From SCN-70-22 sp046327755 (GTDB lineage Bacteria > Gemmatimonadota > Gemmatimonadetes > Gemmatimonadales > Gemmatimonadaceae): a stretch of DNA of 64,000 bases. Below the pieces are notes generated by a model. That model was not told where the DNA came from and made no database searches. It saw only the letters and a program-made list of their open reading frames with translations. A program made the translations under genes and the position numbers. Location: NCBI GenBank assembly GCA_046327755.1, contig JAXLXW010000012.1, forward strand, positions 1-64,000, read 5' to 3'. Below, piece after piece: positions 1 through 8,783 of this stretch (the first letter of the stretch is position 1; every line of letters begins with the position of its first letter).

Positions 1-615
1 ATCGAGCCACTTCACCCCGTAGCGCGCGCCGGTCAGTCGCTGCACCGCATGGTAGGAGCGCGAGAGCGCCGCTTCCATCTGCGCGGCAAAGGCAGGGGTG
101 ACGCGATCGGCCGCCACGACGTGTGACGGATAGAAGGTGGCAGCGGAGGCGTTGGACGTGGTGTGCGGCCAGGCCGCGGCAGCGTAGAGGGTGACGTCGT
201 GACCGAGTCGCTGCAGGAGGATCGCCGTGGTGAGCCCGGCGACACCGGCACCGATCACCGCCACCGGTGCGTTAGGCGGCGACTCGCGCATGAGGCGCAC
301 CGCGAGGTTCGCCGTCCCCCACGACAGCGTCATCCCGCCGCCGCCGTGCCCGTAGTTGTGGATCAGCTGCTTGTCGTCGAGCCGCTCGCTCTCGACACGG
401 AAGCCGGTGGTGCGATAGGGGCGCAATCCCACGGTGCTGCGCACCAGCCGGTCGGGGCGCACGTCGACCGGAACGAAGCGTCGCCGCCCGCCGGGCATCC
501 CCGTGCGGTCGACGAGATAGGGATGCAACGTCGCCGTGTTGCGCGTGCACGCCGCCGCGGCGAGCAGCGCCACGTGCGCCCCCATCAGCTGCAAGGCATC
601 CCGTCGAGAGGTCAT
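1..615 (-). CDS. FAD-dependent oxidoreductase of the DAO family, Tat lipoprotein, partial (runs off window start)
   Basis: The reading frame is open from an ATG at 613-615 to the window edge (205 codons seen). Residues 1-23 form a twin-arginine export signal (TSRRDALQ) ending in a lipobox-like AAAC, so the enzyme is probably an exported lipoprotein. Residues 62-105 carry the signature that normally ends D-amino-acid oxidases (GLRPYRTTGFRVE, then IHNYGHGGGGMTLSWG). The FAD-binding Rossmann motif VIGAGVAGLTTA, normally at the N-terminus, follows at 120-131. Family order therefore appears permuted. The substrate is unknown; D-amino acids or other amines are the family guess. It is co-directional with the tRNA-editing gene 59 bases upstream. 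Membership of the DAO family is clear; function and full length are not. Confidence 0.8.
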   Translation of the reverse strand, partial: MTSRRDALQLMGAHVALLAAAACTRNTATLHPYLVDRTGMPGGRRRFVPVDVRPDRLVRSTVGLRPYRTTGFRVESERLDDKQLIHNYGHGGGGMTLSWGTANLAVRLMRESPPNAPVAVIGAGVAGLTTAILLQRLGHDVTLYAAAAWPHTTSNASAATFYPSHVVAADRVTPAFAAQMEAALSRSYHAVQRLTGARYGVKWLD

Positions 616-674
616 GGACACGACTCGGGGTGAACGGAGAGGGTGGGAATGGCGCCGTGGTTGCCGTGCGAGCG

Positions 675-1196
675 TCAGGTCGCCCGCACCGGGACCTCGA
701 CGAGGTGGACCTTGTGCCCGGTCAGCTGCGCAAAGCGTTCGGCGTCACCACGCGTGATCACCAGCGTCGCCGAGTTCACCATGGGGTGACAGCGCCATCG
801 CTCGGTGTTCCAGACGTCGCGATCGATGAAGAGCGTGACGTCGTGCGTGGGATCATTGGCGATCCCGAACAGGGTCACGGCCCCGGGGGTGAGTCCCAGG
901 TACTTCAGCAATCGCTCCGGCGAGCCAAGGCTCAGGTGATCGGCGCCGATGCGCGGGGCGAGCGCCTTGAGGTCAACCGCCTTCGCGCACGAGGTCACGA
1001 CCAGCCAGTGGCGCCGCCCCTTCCCGTCGCGCAGGAAGAGGTTCTTCGTCTGCTCGCCCCCCAGCGACTCGGGCACGAGGCGATGTGCCTCGTCGCACGT
1101 GAAGACCGGGGGGTGGTCGGCCCGCTCGTAGGGGATCTGGTGCGCGTCGAGCAGCGCGCAGAGGGTGGCGTCGGTGTACGGCGTATCGATCGGCAT
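675..1196 (-). CDS. Prolyl-tRNA synthetase-associated (YbaK/ProXp-like) trans-editing domain protein
   Basis: This is a 173-residue single-domain cytosolic protein. It has the features of free-standing prolyl-tRNA editing proteins: an HPPVFTCDEA segment near residue 28, GEQTKNLFLRD around 47-57, and a C-terminal GAVTLFGIAND...VTLFIDRDVW stretch. Known relatives (ProXp-ala/PrdX) hydrolyse Ala or Cys mis-attached to tRNA-Pro. The conserved Lys of KNLF and the length (about 165-175 residues) fit that family. The ATG at 1194-1196 opens right at the conserved N-terminus, and there is no synthetase gene nearby. Which mischarged tRNA it clears cannot be told from sequence alone. Confidence 0.85.
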   Translation of the reverse strand: MPIDTPYTDATLCALLDAHQIPYERADHPPVFTCDEAHRLVPESLGGEQTKNLFLRDGKGRRHWLVVTSCAKAVDLKALAPRIGADHLSLGSPERLLKYLGLTPGAVTLFGIANDPTHDVTLFIDRDVWNTERWRCHPMVNSATLVITRGDAERFAQLTGHKVHLVEVPVRAT

Positions 1197-1291
1197 GGCG
1201 AGAAGCTACCGCCAAAGTGGGCGCAGCGCCCGCCCGGACGCGACGTGCGCTCCCCGCCCCCGCACGCTACCATATGCCCCCGCCACCGCTC

Positions 1292-1312
1292 GTCTCCCGT
1301 CTCCCGTCTCCC
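1292..1312. repeat. Tandem 7-bp repeat GTCTCCC, three copies
   Basis: Three perfect head-to-tail GTCTCCC units lie in the divergent gap between the editing gene and the aminotransferase, just before the latter's start. It is a small slippage-prone tract with no evident function. Confidence 0.8.
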
Positions 1313-1323
1313 GTCCGCCCTTC

Positions 1324-2436
1324 ATGCTGTACCGCCGCATGCGAATCGAGGTCGAATCCCCCGAGGAGATGGGGTACGGCCGCATCCGCAACAATCTCTC
1401 GGAAAGCTCGATCACCGATCGCACCCTCGGCGACTTCACGGTCGACCTTTCCGGGCTCCTCCTCCCGTATGGCGAGCACCGCGGAGAACCGCGCCTGCGC
1501 GAGCTCATCGCCGCACAGGGGAGCGCTGCGTCGGTGACGATGGCCGATGTCCTCGTCACGCAGGGGGCCGCTGGGGCGCTCTTCATCGTGGCGACGTCGC
1601 TCCTCGACAAGGACTCGCACCTCGTGGTGGTTCGCCCCAACTACGCGACCAACCTCGAGACGCCGCGGGCAATCGGCTGCGGAATGACGTGCGTCGACCT
1701 CTCGTTCGATGACGCGTGGCAACTCGACCTCGCGGCGGTGGAGCGCGCCGTGCACCCCACCACGCGGCTCATCAGCGTCACGTCGCCGCACAATCCCACG
1801 GGGACCGTGCTGCCCTGGGAGACGCTCGTCGCACTCGAGCAGCTGGCGGAGCGGCAGGGATGCCTCCTGCTCGTGGATGAGACCTACCGTGACCTCACCT
1901 ATGGCGACCCGCCTCCAACGGCGGCCAGCATCTCGCCGCGCGTCATCGCCGTCTCGTCGCTGTCCAAGGCCTTCGGCACCCCGGGGTTGCGGCTGGGGTG
2001 GCTCATCACGCGCGACCCGGCGCTCATGGAGCTCTTCCTCGCCGCCAAGGAGCAGATCGGCATCTGCGGCGGGATCATCGACGAGCGGCTCGGTGTCGCC
2101 GTGCTCGAGCAGCGCGACGCCTTCCTGTCGCGCAGCCGTCCGCACAACCGCGCGCGCCGCGACATCGTGCGCGACTGGATCGCCCGCGAGCCGCTGATGG
2201 AGTGGGTCGAGCCGCAGGGAGGCGTTGTCTGTTTTCCGCGCATGCGGGTCGCCACGGACTTCGATACCGACCGCTTCTACGACTCGCTCCTGCACGCGCA
2301 CGGGACGTACGTGGGCCCCGGTCACTGGTTCGAGATGTCCAAGCGGTACATGCGCATAGGCTTCGCGTGGCCAACCGAGCAGGAGCTGCGCGACGGGCTC
2401 GCCGCCATCTCCGCCGCGCTGCGCGAGCAAGGGTAG
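1324..2436 (+). CDS. PLP-dependent class I/II aminotransferase
   Basis: This is a 370-residue fold-type I PLP enzyme. The cofactor lysine is Lys215 in SSLSKAFGTPGLRLGW, and the upstream SPHNPTGTVLPW and DETYRDLTY stretches are the Asn and Asp cofactor contacts of class I/II aminotransferases. The opening MRIEVESPEEMGYGRIRNN with NLSESSITDR resembles a subgroup that also contains capreomycidine-synthase-like enzymes, so a role in modified amino acid metabolism is possible but unproven. Upstream in-frame codons would overlap the divergent editing gene, so I start at ATG 1324; ATG 1339 is an equally good alternative. No ribosome-binding site is obvious. Confidence 0.88.
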   Translation: MLYRRMRIEVESPEEMGYGRIRNNLSESSITDRTLGDFTVDLSGLLLPYGEHRGEPRLRELIAAQGSAASVTMADVLVTQGAAGALFIVATSLLDKDSHLVVVRPNYATNLETPRAIGCGMTCVDLSFDDAWQLDLAAVERAVHPTTRLISVTSPHNPTGTVLPWETLVALEQLAERQGCLLLVDETYRDLTYGDPPPTAASISPRVIAVSSLSKAFGTPGLRLGWLITRDPALMELFLAAKEQIGICGGIIDERLGVAVLEQRDAFLSRSRPHNRARRDIVRDWIAREPLMEWVEPQGGVVCFPRMRVATDFDTDRFYDSLLHAHGTYVGPGHWFEMSKRYMRIGFAWPTEQELRDGLAAISAALREQG

Positions 2437-2547
2437 AGCCCGGCGCTCCCCCGGCCGCGACCTGTCGGTGCTACAATTCGAGAGGGGCGCCCGTCTTGTT
2501 TCCGGAGTCGGTCCCGTCGGACCGCGCCGGCCCTATCTGGAGGAACG

Positions 2548-2985
2548 ATGCCGAGACATCTGCTCGCGTGCGCCGCGCTGGCGCTGGCCGCCGCCTGTGG
2601 CACGCAGGGAGCGACCCCGCTCACCCCGGACAGCGATTTCACGCTGCAGCAGGCCGCCGACTCGATCCCGCTCGCCATCGGGAAGGACGTGAAGGTCGGC
2701 GATGTCTGGATGACGTTCAGCGACGTCCCGAACGACTCGCGCTGCCCCTCGAAGATGCAATGCGTCTGGGCCGGCGACGCGGTCGCCGCTATCGCGGTGC
2801 ACCCCGGCTGCTACAAGGAAGGGTGCAAGGCCGCGTCGATGCTCCTTTCGCTGCACACCAACCTCGAACCAAAGAGCGGCTCCGGCTGGGGACACAAGGT
2901 GACGCTCCTCTCGCTCGTCCCCTACCCCGACGATCCCGCCTCGGTCGACCGTTCGCGGTACGTGGCCTGGGTTCGCGTGAACTGA
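2548..2985 (+). CDS. Small exported lipoprotein with Cys-rich RCPSKMQCVWAG motif
   Basis: This is a 145-residue protein with a lipoprotein signal (LALAAACG, lipidated Cys at 17). Its mature part carries DSRCPSKMQCVWAGDA, a signature seen in small uncharacterised bacterial lipoproteins, followed by a CYKEGC pair and a beta-rich tail. The four Cys may form disulfides. A clear GGAGG (2539-2543) lies four bases before the ATG. The gene stands alone on the plus strand, converging on susD with a shared hairpin between them. Export is well supported; function is unknown. Confidence 0.8.
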   Translation: MPRHLLACAALALAAACGTQGATPLTPDSDFTLQQAADSIPLAIGKDVKVGDVWMTFSDVPNDSRCPSKMQCVWAGDAVAAIAVHPGCYKEGCKAASMLLSLHTNLEPKSGSGWGHKVTLLSLVPYPDDPASVDRSRYVAWVRVN

Positions 2986-3015
2986 AGCGCCGTCAGGCAC
3001 GACCCGTACGACGAA

Positions 3016-3050
3016 AGCGGGCGGCTCCCGAACCTCGGAAGCCGCCCGCT
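3016..3050. terminator. Bidirectional hairpin terminator between convergent genes
   Basis: A perfect 10-bp GC-rich inverted repeat (3016-3025 and 3041-3050, AGCGGGCGGC and its complement) sits between the stops of the lipoprotein and the susD-like gene. Read leftward, the stem is followed by TTTCG. Confidence 0.7.
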
Positions 3051-3070
3051 CTGCTCTCCCGTCCGCGCTT

Positions 3071-4429
3071 CTAGTACCCCGTGTTCTGCACGATCTTCGG
3101 TGCCACGTCGATCTCGTTCTGCGGGATCGGGAAAAGCGTCCGGAAGCTCGGGATGTTGAGCACGGTCGCCGCGCGCTGCGTGCGCACGAGATCGGCCCAG
3201 CGATCGCCCTCGAACGCCAGTTCACGACGGCGTTCCAGCCACACGGCATTGCGCACCTCGGTCGGCGACGTGACCTCGACGCCCAAACGATGCGGAGCCA
3301 ATCCGGCACGCACGCGCAGCTCGTTGTACGTCGACACCGCACCTGCCAGGTCGCCCTGCATCACCTGCGCCTCGGCCTTGTTGAGCAGCACTTCGGCGAA
3401 TCGGATGATGTGCAGGTCTTCGGCCCCTTCCGTCGTGCGCCACTTCGCGCCGTAGCGACGGTTGCGGCTGTCGCGCTGGATGCTCCACGCCAGGCGCGCA
3501 TCGCCACTCTCATAGGCGTTGTTCAGCGACGCCGTCGGCGCGATCTCGTAACGACCGCCGAGTGCCTTGGACAGGTAGTAGTACCCCGACAGGTTGTACT
3601 CGGTGGCGGTGAAGGCCACGCGCCAGATGTCCTCCGGCGTCTCGGACTGCGGCTGGAAGAGCGACGAGAAACTCGGGGCGAGCTCGAGCCCCTCGTTGAT
3701 CACGTTGTTGGCCGCCGTGATGGTCGCCGCCCAGTTCCCCTGGTACAGCAGGACGCGCGACTTGATCGCCTCCGCGGCCACGTACGACGCCGAGGTGGTG
3801 CGGAAGTCGCTGCTCAGCAGCTGCGACGCCTGGTTGATGTCGGCCAGGATTTGCGTGTACACCTGGGCCACCGTGGCGCGCTCGGTATTGGCGAGCTCGT
3901 TGAGCGACCCCGGCGGGGCCAGGCGAATGGGGACGGGTCCCCAGAGCTTCACGAGGTTGTGGTAGCTCAGCGCGCGAATGAGGTGCGCCTGCCCCACGAT
4001 GTCCTTGCGCTCGTCCTCGCTGAGCTGCGTGACCCCCGGGACCTTCGCGATGAGCGTGTTGGCACGCCCGATGGAGATGTAGATGTTGTCCCAGATCCCT
4101 TCCAACGTGCTGTTGTCGGCAGCCGTCACCGCCTGGTCGATGTCGGCGTACGTGGTGAAGGTCCCCACGTGCGCGACGTCGTCGGAGGCGAGGTCGGTGA
4201 TGAAGAGGAAGTCACCGCCGTAGTACGACCCGCCCTGGAGCGCGTCGTACGCGCCTGCGAGCGCGGCGCGCGCGCTGGGGCCGTCGATGATCGCCTGCGT
4301 CTCCTCGACCTGCGTGGTCGGCTCGACGGTGAGCGTCTTGTCGCACCCGGCCGCGACCGCGAGCAGTGCGGAGAGGAGCGTGGGCGCCACGCGGCGCCGC
4401 AGGAGTGTCTGCATGATGAGTGTAGGCAT
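3071..4429 (-). CDS. RagB/SusD family outer-membrane nutrient-binding lipoprotein
   Basis: This is a 452-residue surface lipoprotein that caps a TonB-dependent SusC channel and captures ligand. It has a lipoprotein signal (LLAVAAGCDK) and the typical SusD N-terminal helices. The C-terminal part reads FAEVLLNKAEAQ, then YNELRVRAGL, then LERRRELAFEGDRWADLVR, the most recognisable family block. It ends FPIPQNEIDVAPKIVQNTGY, also typical. It directly follows the susC-like gene. I chose ATG 4427-4429 because a GAGG lies nine bases upstream; a GTG at 4445-4447, overlapping the susC stop, or ATG 4414 are alternatives. The ligand is unknown; the S51 peptidases upstream favour peptides. Confidence 0.93.
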   Translation of the reverse strand: MPTLIMQTLLRRRVAPTLLSALLAVAAGCDKTLTVEPTTQVEETQAIIDGPSARAALAGAYDALQGGSYYGGDFLFITDLASDDVAHVGTFTTYADIDQAVTAADNSTLEGIWDNIYISIGRANTLIAKVPGVTQLSEDERKDIVGQAHLIRALSYHNLVKLWGPVPIRLAPPGSLNELANTERATVAQVYTQILADINQASQLLSSDFRTTSASYVAAEAIKSRVLLYQGNWAATITAANNVINEGLELAPSFSSLFQPQSETPEDIWRVAFTATEYNLSGYYYLSKALGGRYEIAPTASLNNAYESGDARLAWSIQRDSRNRRYGAKWRTTEGAEDLHIIRFAEVLLNKAEAQVMQGDLAGAVSTYNELRVRAGLAPHRLGVEVTSPTEVRNAVWLERRRELAFEGDRWADLVRTQRAATVLNIPSFRTLFPIPQNEIDVAPKIVQNTGY

Positions 4430-4440
4430 CGTCGTCGTCC

Positions 4441-7400
4441 TCACCACGACCCGCGCAGGCCGAACGAGATCGTCCGGGCCAGCGGATAGGCGTAGAAGTC
4501 GGTGCCGAGCGAGATCGACGCGCTCGAGCCGTTGCTGTTGACGTCGGGGTTGAAGCCGGTGTAGTCGGTCCAGGTCACGAGGTTGCGCCCGGAGACGAAG
4601 AAGCGCGCCTCATCCAGGTTGAGCGTGCGCGCCAGCGACCGCGGGAGGCGGTAGCCCAGCGTGACTTCCTGCAGGCGGATGTACGATCCGTCCTCGACGA
4701 AGCGGCTCGACACGTCGCGCGCGCCGGACGTCCCGTCGTAGCTCAGGCGCGGCTGCTCGGCGATGTCGCCCGGCTTCTTCCATCGCTTGTCGTACGAGTC
4801 CTTGAGCTTGTTGTCGAAGTAGTAGCCGCCGTCATCGGCAAAGATGCGGATGGCGTTGAAGACCTTGTTCCCCTGCGTGAACTGCACGAAGGAACGCAGG
4901 TCGAAGCCCTTCCAGTTGAGCGTGTTGGTCCAGCCGCCGAAGTACTTCGGGTGCGGCGAGCCGACGATGGTGCGGTCGTCGGCCGTGATCTCGCCGTCGC
5001 CGTTCACGTCGTCGTAGATCGCGTCGCCCGTCTGCGGGTCGACCCCCTTGAAGCGCAGCGTCTGGAAGGCGCCTAACGGCTGCCCCACCTCGACACGGTT
5101 CACGCTGCGGATGCCGCTGTTGAACGGCTCGTTGCGATAGAGCGCCGTCACCTCGTTCTTCATGAACGAGATGTTGAAGTCGGACCCCCAGCTGAAGCCC
5201 CCCGCGCGCGACTCGCGAATGGGCTCGGTGTTGAGCTGGAACTCCCACCCGCGGTTCTCGATGTTGCCGATGTTGTCGTAGACGCTCGTGAAGCCACTCG
5301 TCGAGGTGATCGGGCGGAGCACGAGGAGGTCGTCGGTCTTCTTGTTGAAGTGGTCGGCGACGAGGCCGATGCGGCCCGAGAACATCGAGAAGTCGAGGCC
5401 GATGTCGAACTCGCGCGTCGTCTCCCAGCGCAGGTCGGGGTTGGCCAGCGACGACGGCGCGATCCCCGGGGCATCGGCGTAGTTGGCCTTGCCGAAGCGC
5501 GCCAGCGGGGCGAAGTCGTCCGGGATCCCCTGGTTGCCGGTCTCGCCGTAGCTCACGCGGAGCTTCATGTCGCCGGCCTTCTTGATCAGCGACAGCCAGG
5601 ACTCGTCGGAGAGCGACCAGCCGAACGACGCCGAGGAGAAGGTGCCGTAGCGGTTGTTCTTGCCGAAGCGCGACGAGCCGTCGGTGCGCACGCTGGCGCT
5701 GGCGAAGTACTTGTCGTTGAGCGACCAGTTGGCGCGCGTGAAGAACGACGCCAGGTTGTTGTCGGTGCGCCCGCCGTCATATGACGTCACCTTGCCGGCA
5801 TTCCCCGGGTAGCGGAACTGCGTGCTCCCGAAGCCCTCGCCCTGCAGGAAGTCGTTCTCGATCGAGTTGTACTCGACGCCGGACCCGCCCACGAGCGACA
5901 GCTGGCCGAACTTCTGCCCCGGGACGTCGAACTGCAGGTACGTCTCGGCCACGTAACGGCTCACCGTCGTGTTCCCCTGCTGCGCCACGCCGTTGGCGCT
6001 GGCGGCGTAGGTCCCGATGATGAGCGGCGAGTTCCAGCGCAGGTCGCGCAGGTTGAGCATGTCGACGCCCACGCGCCCGTTGAGCCGGAGCCGCTCGGTG
6101 AAGGCGTACGACATCTCCGTGTTCCCCATCGCGCGCAGGGTGCGCGACTCGGCGTTGTCCAGCGCGCCAAGGGCGACGGGGTTCGTGTATTCGAGCCCGT
6201 CGTCCGTCGACGTGAAGGTGCCGTCGGCGTTGCGCACGCGCACGTTGGGCTGGTTGGCCAACGCGTTGGTGGCGACGCCGTCGATGGTGTTGTCGTTCTC
6301 GTTGCGGACGTTGGCTTCGCGCCCGAGCCCGATCGACGTCCGCACGCTCAGCTTGGAGTTGGGCGAGAAGTCGAGGTTGGCGCGGATGTTGGCGCGGCGA
6401 TACTGCGAGCCGAGGAGGATCCCCTTCTGGTTGAAGAAGGCGCCGGAGACGAAGTACGACACACGGTCGCTCCCGCCGGTCATCCCCATCGACAGGTCGT
6501 AGACGGGGGCCTTCTGGAGGACGGCGTCCTGCCAGTCGGTGTTGATCGTGTCATCGACGCCGGGGACGAACGGCAGCTCGTCGTCCGCATAGCCGTCGTT
6601 CTTGGCGGCCTCGTTGAAGTAGGACACATACTCCTTGGCGTTGAGCATGTTGACCTTCTTCGACAGGTCCTGCGTCCCGTAGTAGCCGTTGAAGGTGATC
6701 TTGGGACGCCCCGCCTGGCCGCGCTTGGTGGTGATCAGCACGACGCCGTTGGAGCCGCGCGAGCCATAGATCGCCGAGGCCGACGCGTCCTTGAGGACGT
6801 CGATGGAGGCAATCTCGTCCGGGCTGAGCCCGGAGACGGCGCTCACGTCCTGCCCGCCCATCCCTAACTGCGAGTAGCTGTCACGCAGCATCGGGATGCC
6901 GTCGATGACGTACAGCGGCTGGTTCCCCGCCGAGAGCGACGACGAGCCGCGGACGCGCACCGAGATGCCGTTGCCGGGGTTGCCGGCGTTCTGGATGACC
7001 TGCAGCCCGGCCGCCTTCCCCTGCAGCGCCGCTTCGACGCTGGCGACCGGCATGTTGACGAGTTCCTCGCTGCGCACCGTGGTGACCGCGTTGGTCACCT
7101 CGCGGCGGTTCGCCGTGCCGTACCCGACGACAACCACCTGCGACAGGTTGAGCGCCGCTGCACGCAACGTGAAGTCGGCGACCGCGGTGTCGAGTGCCGC
7201 AACCGTGACCCCGCGCTGCGACGGGCCGAAGCCCAGTCGCGTGGCGCGCACGGTGTACGTGCCGGCCGGGACGCTGCGGATGACGTAGCGGCCATCACCG
7301 CCCGTCACGCCTCCCAGCGTCGATCCCGCCACCACCACCTGCACCCCCTCGATCGGCCGCCGCGACGCGGAATCGACGACCGTCCCCCGGATGAACCCCG

Positions 7401-7488
7401 TCGCCTGCGCACGCGCAGCAGACGGGACTAGTGAAGTCGCCAGGCACCCCGCGGCGACGAGCCATGCGGACCACACACGCCGTCTCAT
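4441..7488 (-). CDS. SusC/RagA family TonB-linked outer-membrane transporter
   Basis: This is a 1015-residue TonB-dependent channel. It has a signal peptide (about residues 1-28), a carboxypeptidase-regulatory-like beta-sandwich (GFIRGTVVDSASRRPIEGVQV), and a TonB-box-like VVVVGYGT. The plug follows with the SusC hallmarks LQGKAAGLQV, IRVRG-type VRVRGSSSL and PLYVIDGIP, and then a 22-strand-type barrel ending FGLRGSW. A strong GGGAGG seven bases before ATG 7486-7488 fixes the start. It forms an operon with the SusD-like gene immediately downstream. Pairs of this type import oligosaccharides or, as in RagAB, peptides. No glycan-degrading gene is adjacent, so peptide import is the better guess here. 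Confidence 0.94.
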   Translation of the reverse strand: MRRRVWSAWLVAAGCLATSLVPSAARAQATGFIRGTVVDSASRRPIEGVQVVVAGSTLGGVTGGDGRYVIRSVPAGTYTVRATRLGFGPSQRGVTVAALDTAVADFTLRAAALNLSQVVVVGYGTANRREVTNAVTTVRSEELVNMPVASVEAALQGKAAGLQVIQNAGNPGNGISVRVRGSSSLSAGNQPLYVIDGIPMLRDSYSQLGMGGQDVSAVSGLSPDEIASIDVLKDASASAIYGSRGSNGVVLITTKRGQAGRPKITFNGYYGTQDLSKKVNMLNAKEYVSYFNEAAKNDGYADDELPFVPGVDDTINTDWQDAVLQKAPVYDLSMGMTGGSDRVSYFVSGAFFNQKGILLGSQYRRANIRANLDFSPNSKLSVRTSIGLGREANVRNENDNTIDGVATNALANQPNVRVRNADGTFTSTDDGLEYTNPVALGALDNAESRTLRAMGNTEMSYAFTERLRLNGRVGVDMLNLRDLRWNSPLIIGTYAASANGVAQQGNTTVSRYVAETYLQFDVPGQKFGQLSLVGGSGVEYNSIENDFLQGEGFGSTQFRYPGNAGKVTSYDGGRTDNNLASFFTRANWSLNDKYFASASVRTDGSSRFGKNNRYGTFSSASFGWSLSDESWLSLIKKAGDMKLRVSYGETGNQGIPDDFAPLARFGKANYADAPGIAPSSLANPDLRWETTREFDIGLDFSMFSGRIGLVADHFNKKTDDLLVLRPITSTSGFTSVYDNIGNIENRGWEFQLNTEPIRESRAGGFSWGSDFNISFMKNEVTALYRNEPFNSGIRSVNRVEVGQPLGAFQTLRFKGVDPQTGDAIYDDVNGDGEITADDRTIVGSPHPKYFGGWTNTLNWKGFDLRSFVQFTQGNKVFNAIRIFADDGGYYFDNKLKDSYDKRWKKPGDIAEQPRLSYDGTSGARDVSSRFVEDGSYIRLQEVTLGYRLPRSLARTLNLDEARFFVSGRNLVTWTDYTGFNPDVNSNGSSASISLGTDFYAYPLARTISFGLRGSW

Positions 7489-7883
7489 TCGAATCCTCCC
7501 ATGGTGGCCGCGCGGCGCCACGGCAGCGGATCCGTGGCCCAACCAACGCGGCGTTCCGTTCGTCACGCCCCGCAGGCCAGCCATGAGACGCGCATTCGTT
7601 TGCACGTCCAGCTATCAGAAGCGCCAACCGGGGGGAAGCGTACACGTTGAGTACATGCGCGCCCAGCCGCAATAGGTAGACAAGCAGCCGGCGGGGCGCC
7701 GGCGCTGCGGCCGCACGCCCTCCCGGCACCCGCTCTGCGCGCGGCAACGTTCTCCGTCAGCCGCACGTAACAGGGAGTTGCGCGCGAGTCATCCCCTTCT
7801 CGTGTCGCTTCACCGCTCAAGCGAACGCATCGCCCCAGCGGGACGGCGTCAGCGACAACGCAGCGGGCTGCGCCGACGACCCG
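7489..7883. other. 395-bp gap upstream of susC; no gene seen
   Basis: This stretch separates the peptidase pair from susC and should hold the susC promoter and leader. I see no convincing coding sequence, strong hairpin or recognisable operator in it. It is slightly less GC-rich around 7600-7680. Confidence 0.5.
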
Positions 7884-8783
7884 TCAGGGGCGAGTCGGCA
7901 GGGTGGCGCGCCCGGTGGCGGGTTCGAAGCGGCTCCCCGCGGGGAGGACGTGCATCGTCACGCCGCTCGCTCCCAGCGTGCTGCCGTTCGCGGTCACCTC
8001 CGCACGGCGCGCATCGTAGATCACCGCCACGCTTTCCCCGAGGACCCGCCAGGCGCCGCCAGCCTCGACCACGAGCGCCGTCGACTCATCGATCCCCACG
8101 CCGAGGTGCGGCGAGCGCTCCAGCACCAGCGAAATGAGGCGGTTATGCCGCCGTCGCCGCAGGAAATGCTGGTCGATGATCGCGTTGGAGATCAGCGAAA
8201 ATCCATCGGTCGTGACGACGTTGTCGCGCATGACCACCCCGAAGGCGACCGCGGTGTCCGGACGTACCCCGCCGGGATGGCGCTCGCCGCCGGTGATCAT
8301 CACCGCCGACATGACCGCCGCCCCCGCCGACGTCCCCCCCACCACGGCCCCCTCGCGATAGCGCGCCGCAATCGCCGCCGCAGTCTTCGACCCCGCGAGC
8401 GCCGCCGTCAGCCGCGACTGGTCGCCTCCACCGAACCAGATCCCTGTCGCCTCGCGCACGCGCCGAACGACGGCGCTGTCGTCGGCCCCGCTCCGTTCGA
8501 CCCAGACATTCTCGGCGTCGACCCCCATCGCGCGCAGCGACCGCGCCTTGTCCTCGCCGCTCGCTGCGCCGTTCGCACTCGCCATGGCGAAGACGACGAT
8601 GCGCGCGCGCCCCGTACCACCAGCCAACGTCACGAACTCCTGCACCAACGACTGCGGCTGCGGCCCCCCTCCCACGATGAACAACGCCCCTCGGGGCGCG
8701 CCGTCCCCCTGCGCGCCGAGCGAGCGCGCAGGGGGAGCGACGAGCACCGCTGCCGCCAGGGCAACCGCAGCGATCCACTTCAC
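7884..8783 (-). CDS. Exported cyanophycinase-like peptidase (family S51)
   Basis: This is a 299-residue serine peptidase with an N-terminal signal peptide. The S51 nucleophile is Ser152 in VVGGTSAGAAVMSAVM, and the family motif DQHFLRRRRHNRL lies about 70 residues later, followed by GVGIDESTALVV. These match cyanophycinases, which cleave the poly-Asp-Arg storage polymer to dipeptides. Export would suit an extracellular enzyme acting on polymer released by other cells; related S51 enzymes may accept other isoaspartyl substrates. The start is GTG 8781-8783, which overlaps the upstream stop as GTGA, so the two peptidase genes are translationally coupled. Confidence 0.87.
   Translation of the reverse strand: MKWIAAVALAAAVLVAPPARSLGAQGDGAPRGALFIVGGGPQPQSLVQEFVTLAGGTGRARIVVFAMASANGAASGEDKARSLRAMGVDAENVWVERSGADDSAVVRRVREATGIWFGGGDQSRLTAALAGSKTAAAIAARYREGAVVGGTSAGAAVMSAVMITGGERHPGGVRPDTAVAFGVVMRDNVVTTDGFSLISNAIIDQHFLRRRRHNRLISLVLERSPHLGVGIDESTALVVEAGGAWRVLGESVAVIYDARRAEVTANGSTLGASGVTMHVLPAGSRFEPATGRATLPTRP

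Noticed and set aside
163..633. Plus-strand open frame over the DAO gene
   Set aside because: Arg/His/Gly-rich and antisense to a recognisable FAD enzyme. Such long empty frames are expected at this GC content.
630..1712. 360-codon plus-strand frame across the editing and aminotransferase genes
   Set aside because: No family resemblance; it covers two real genes in other frames.
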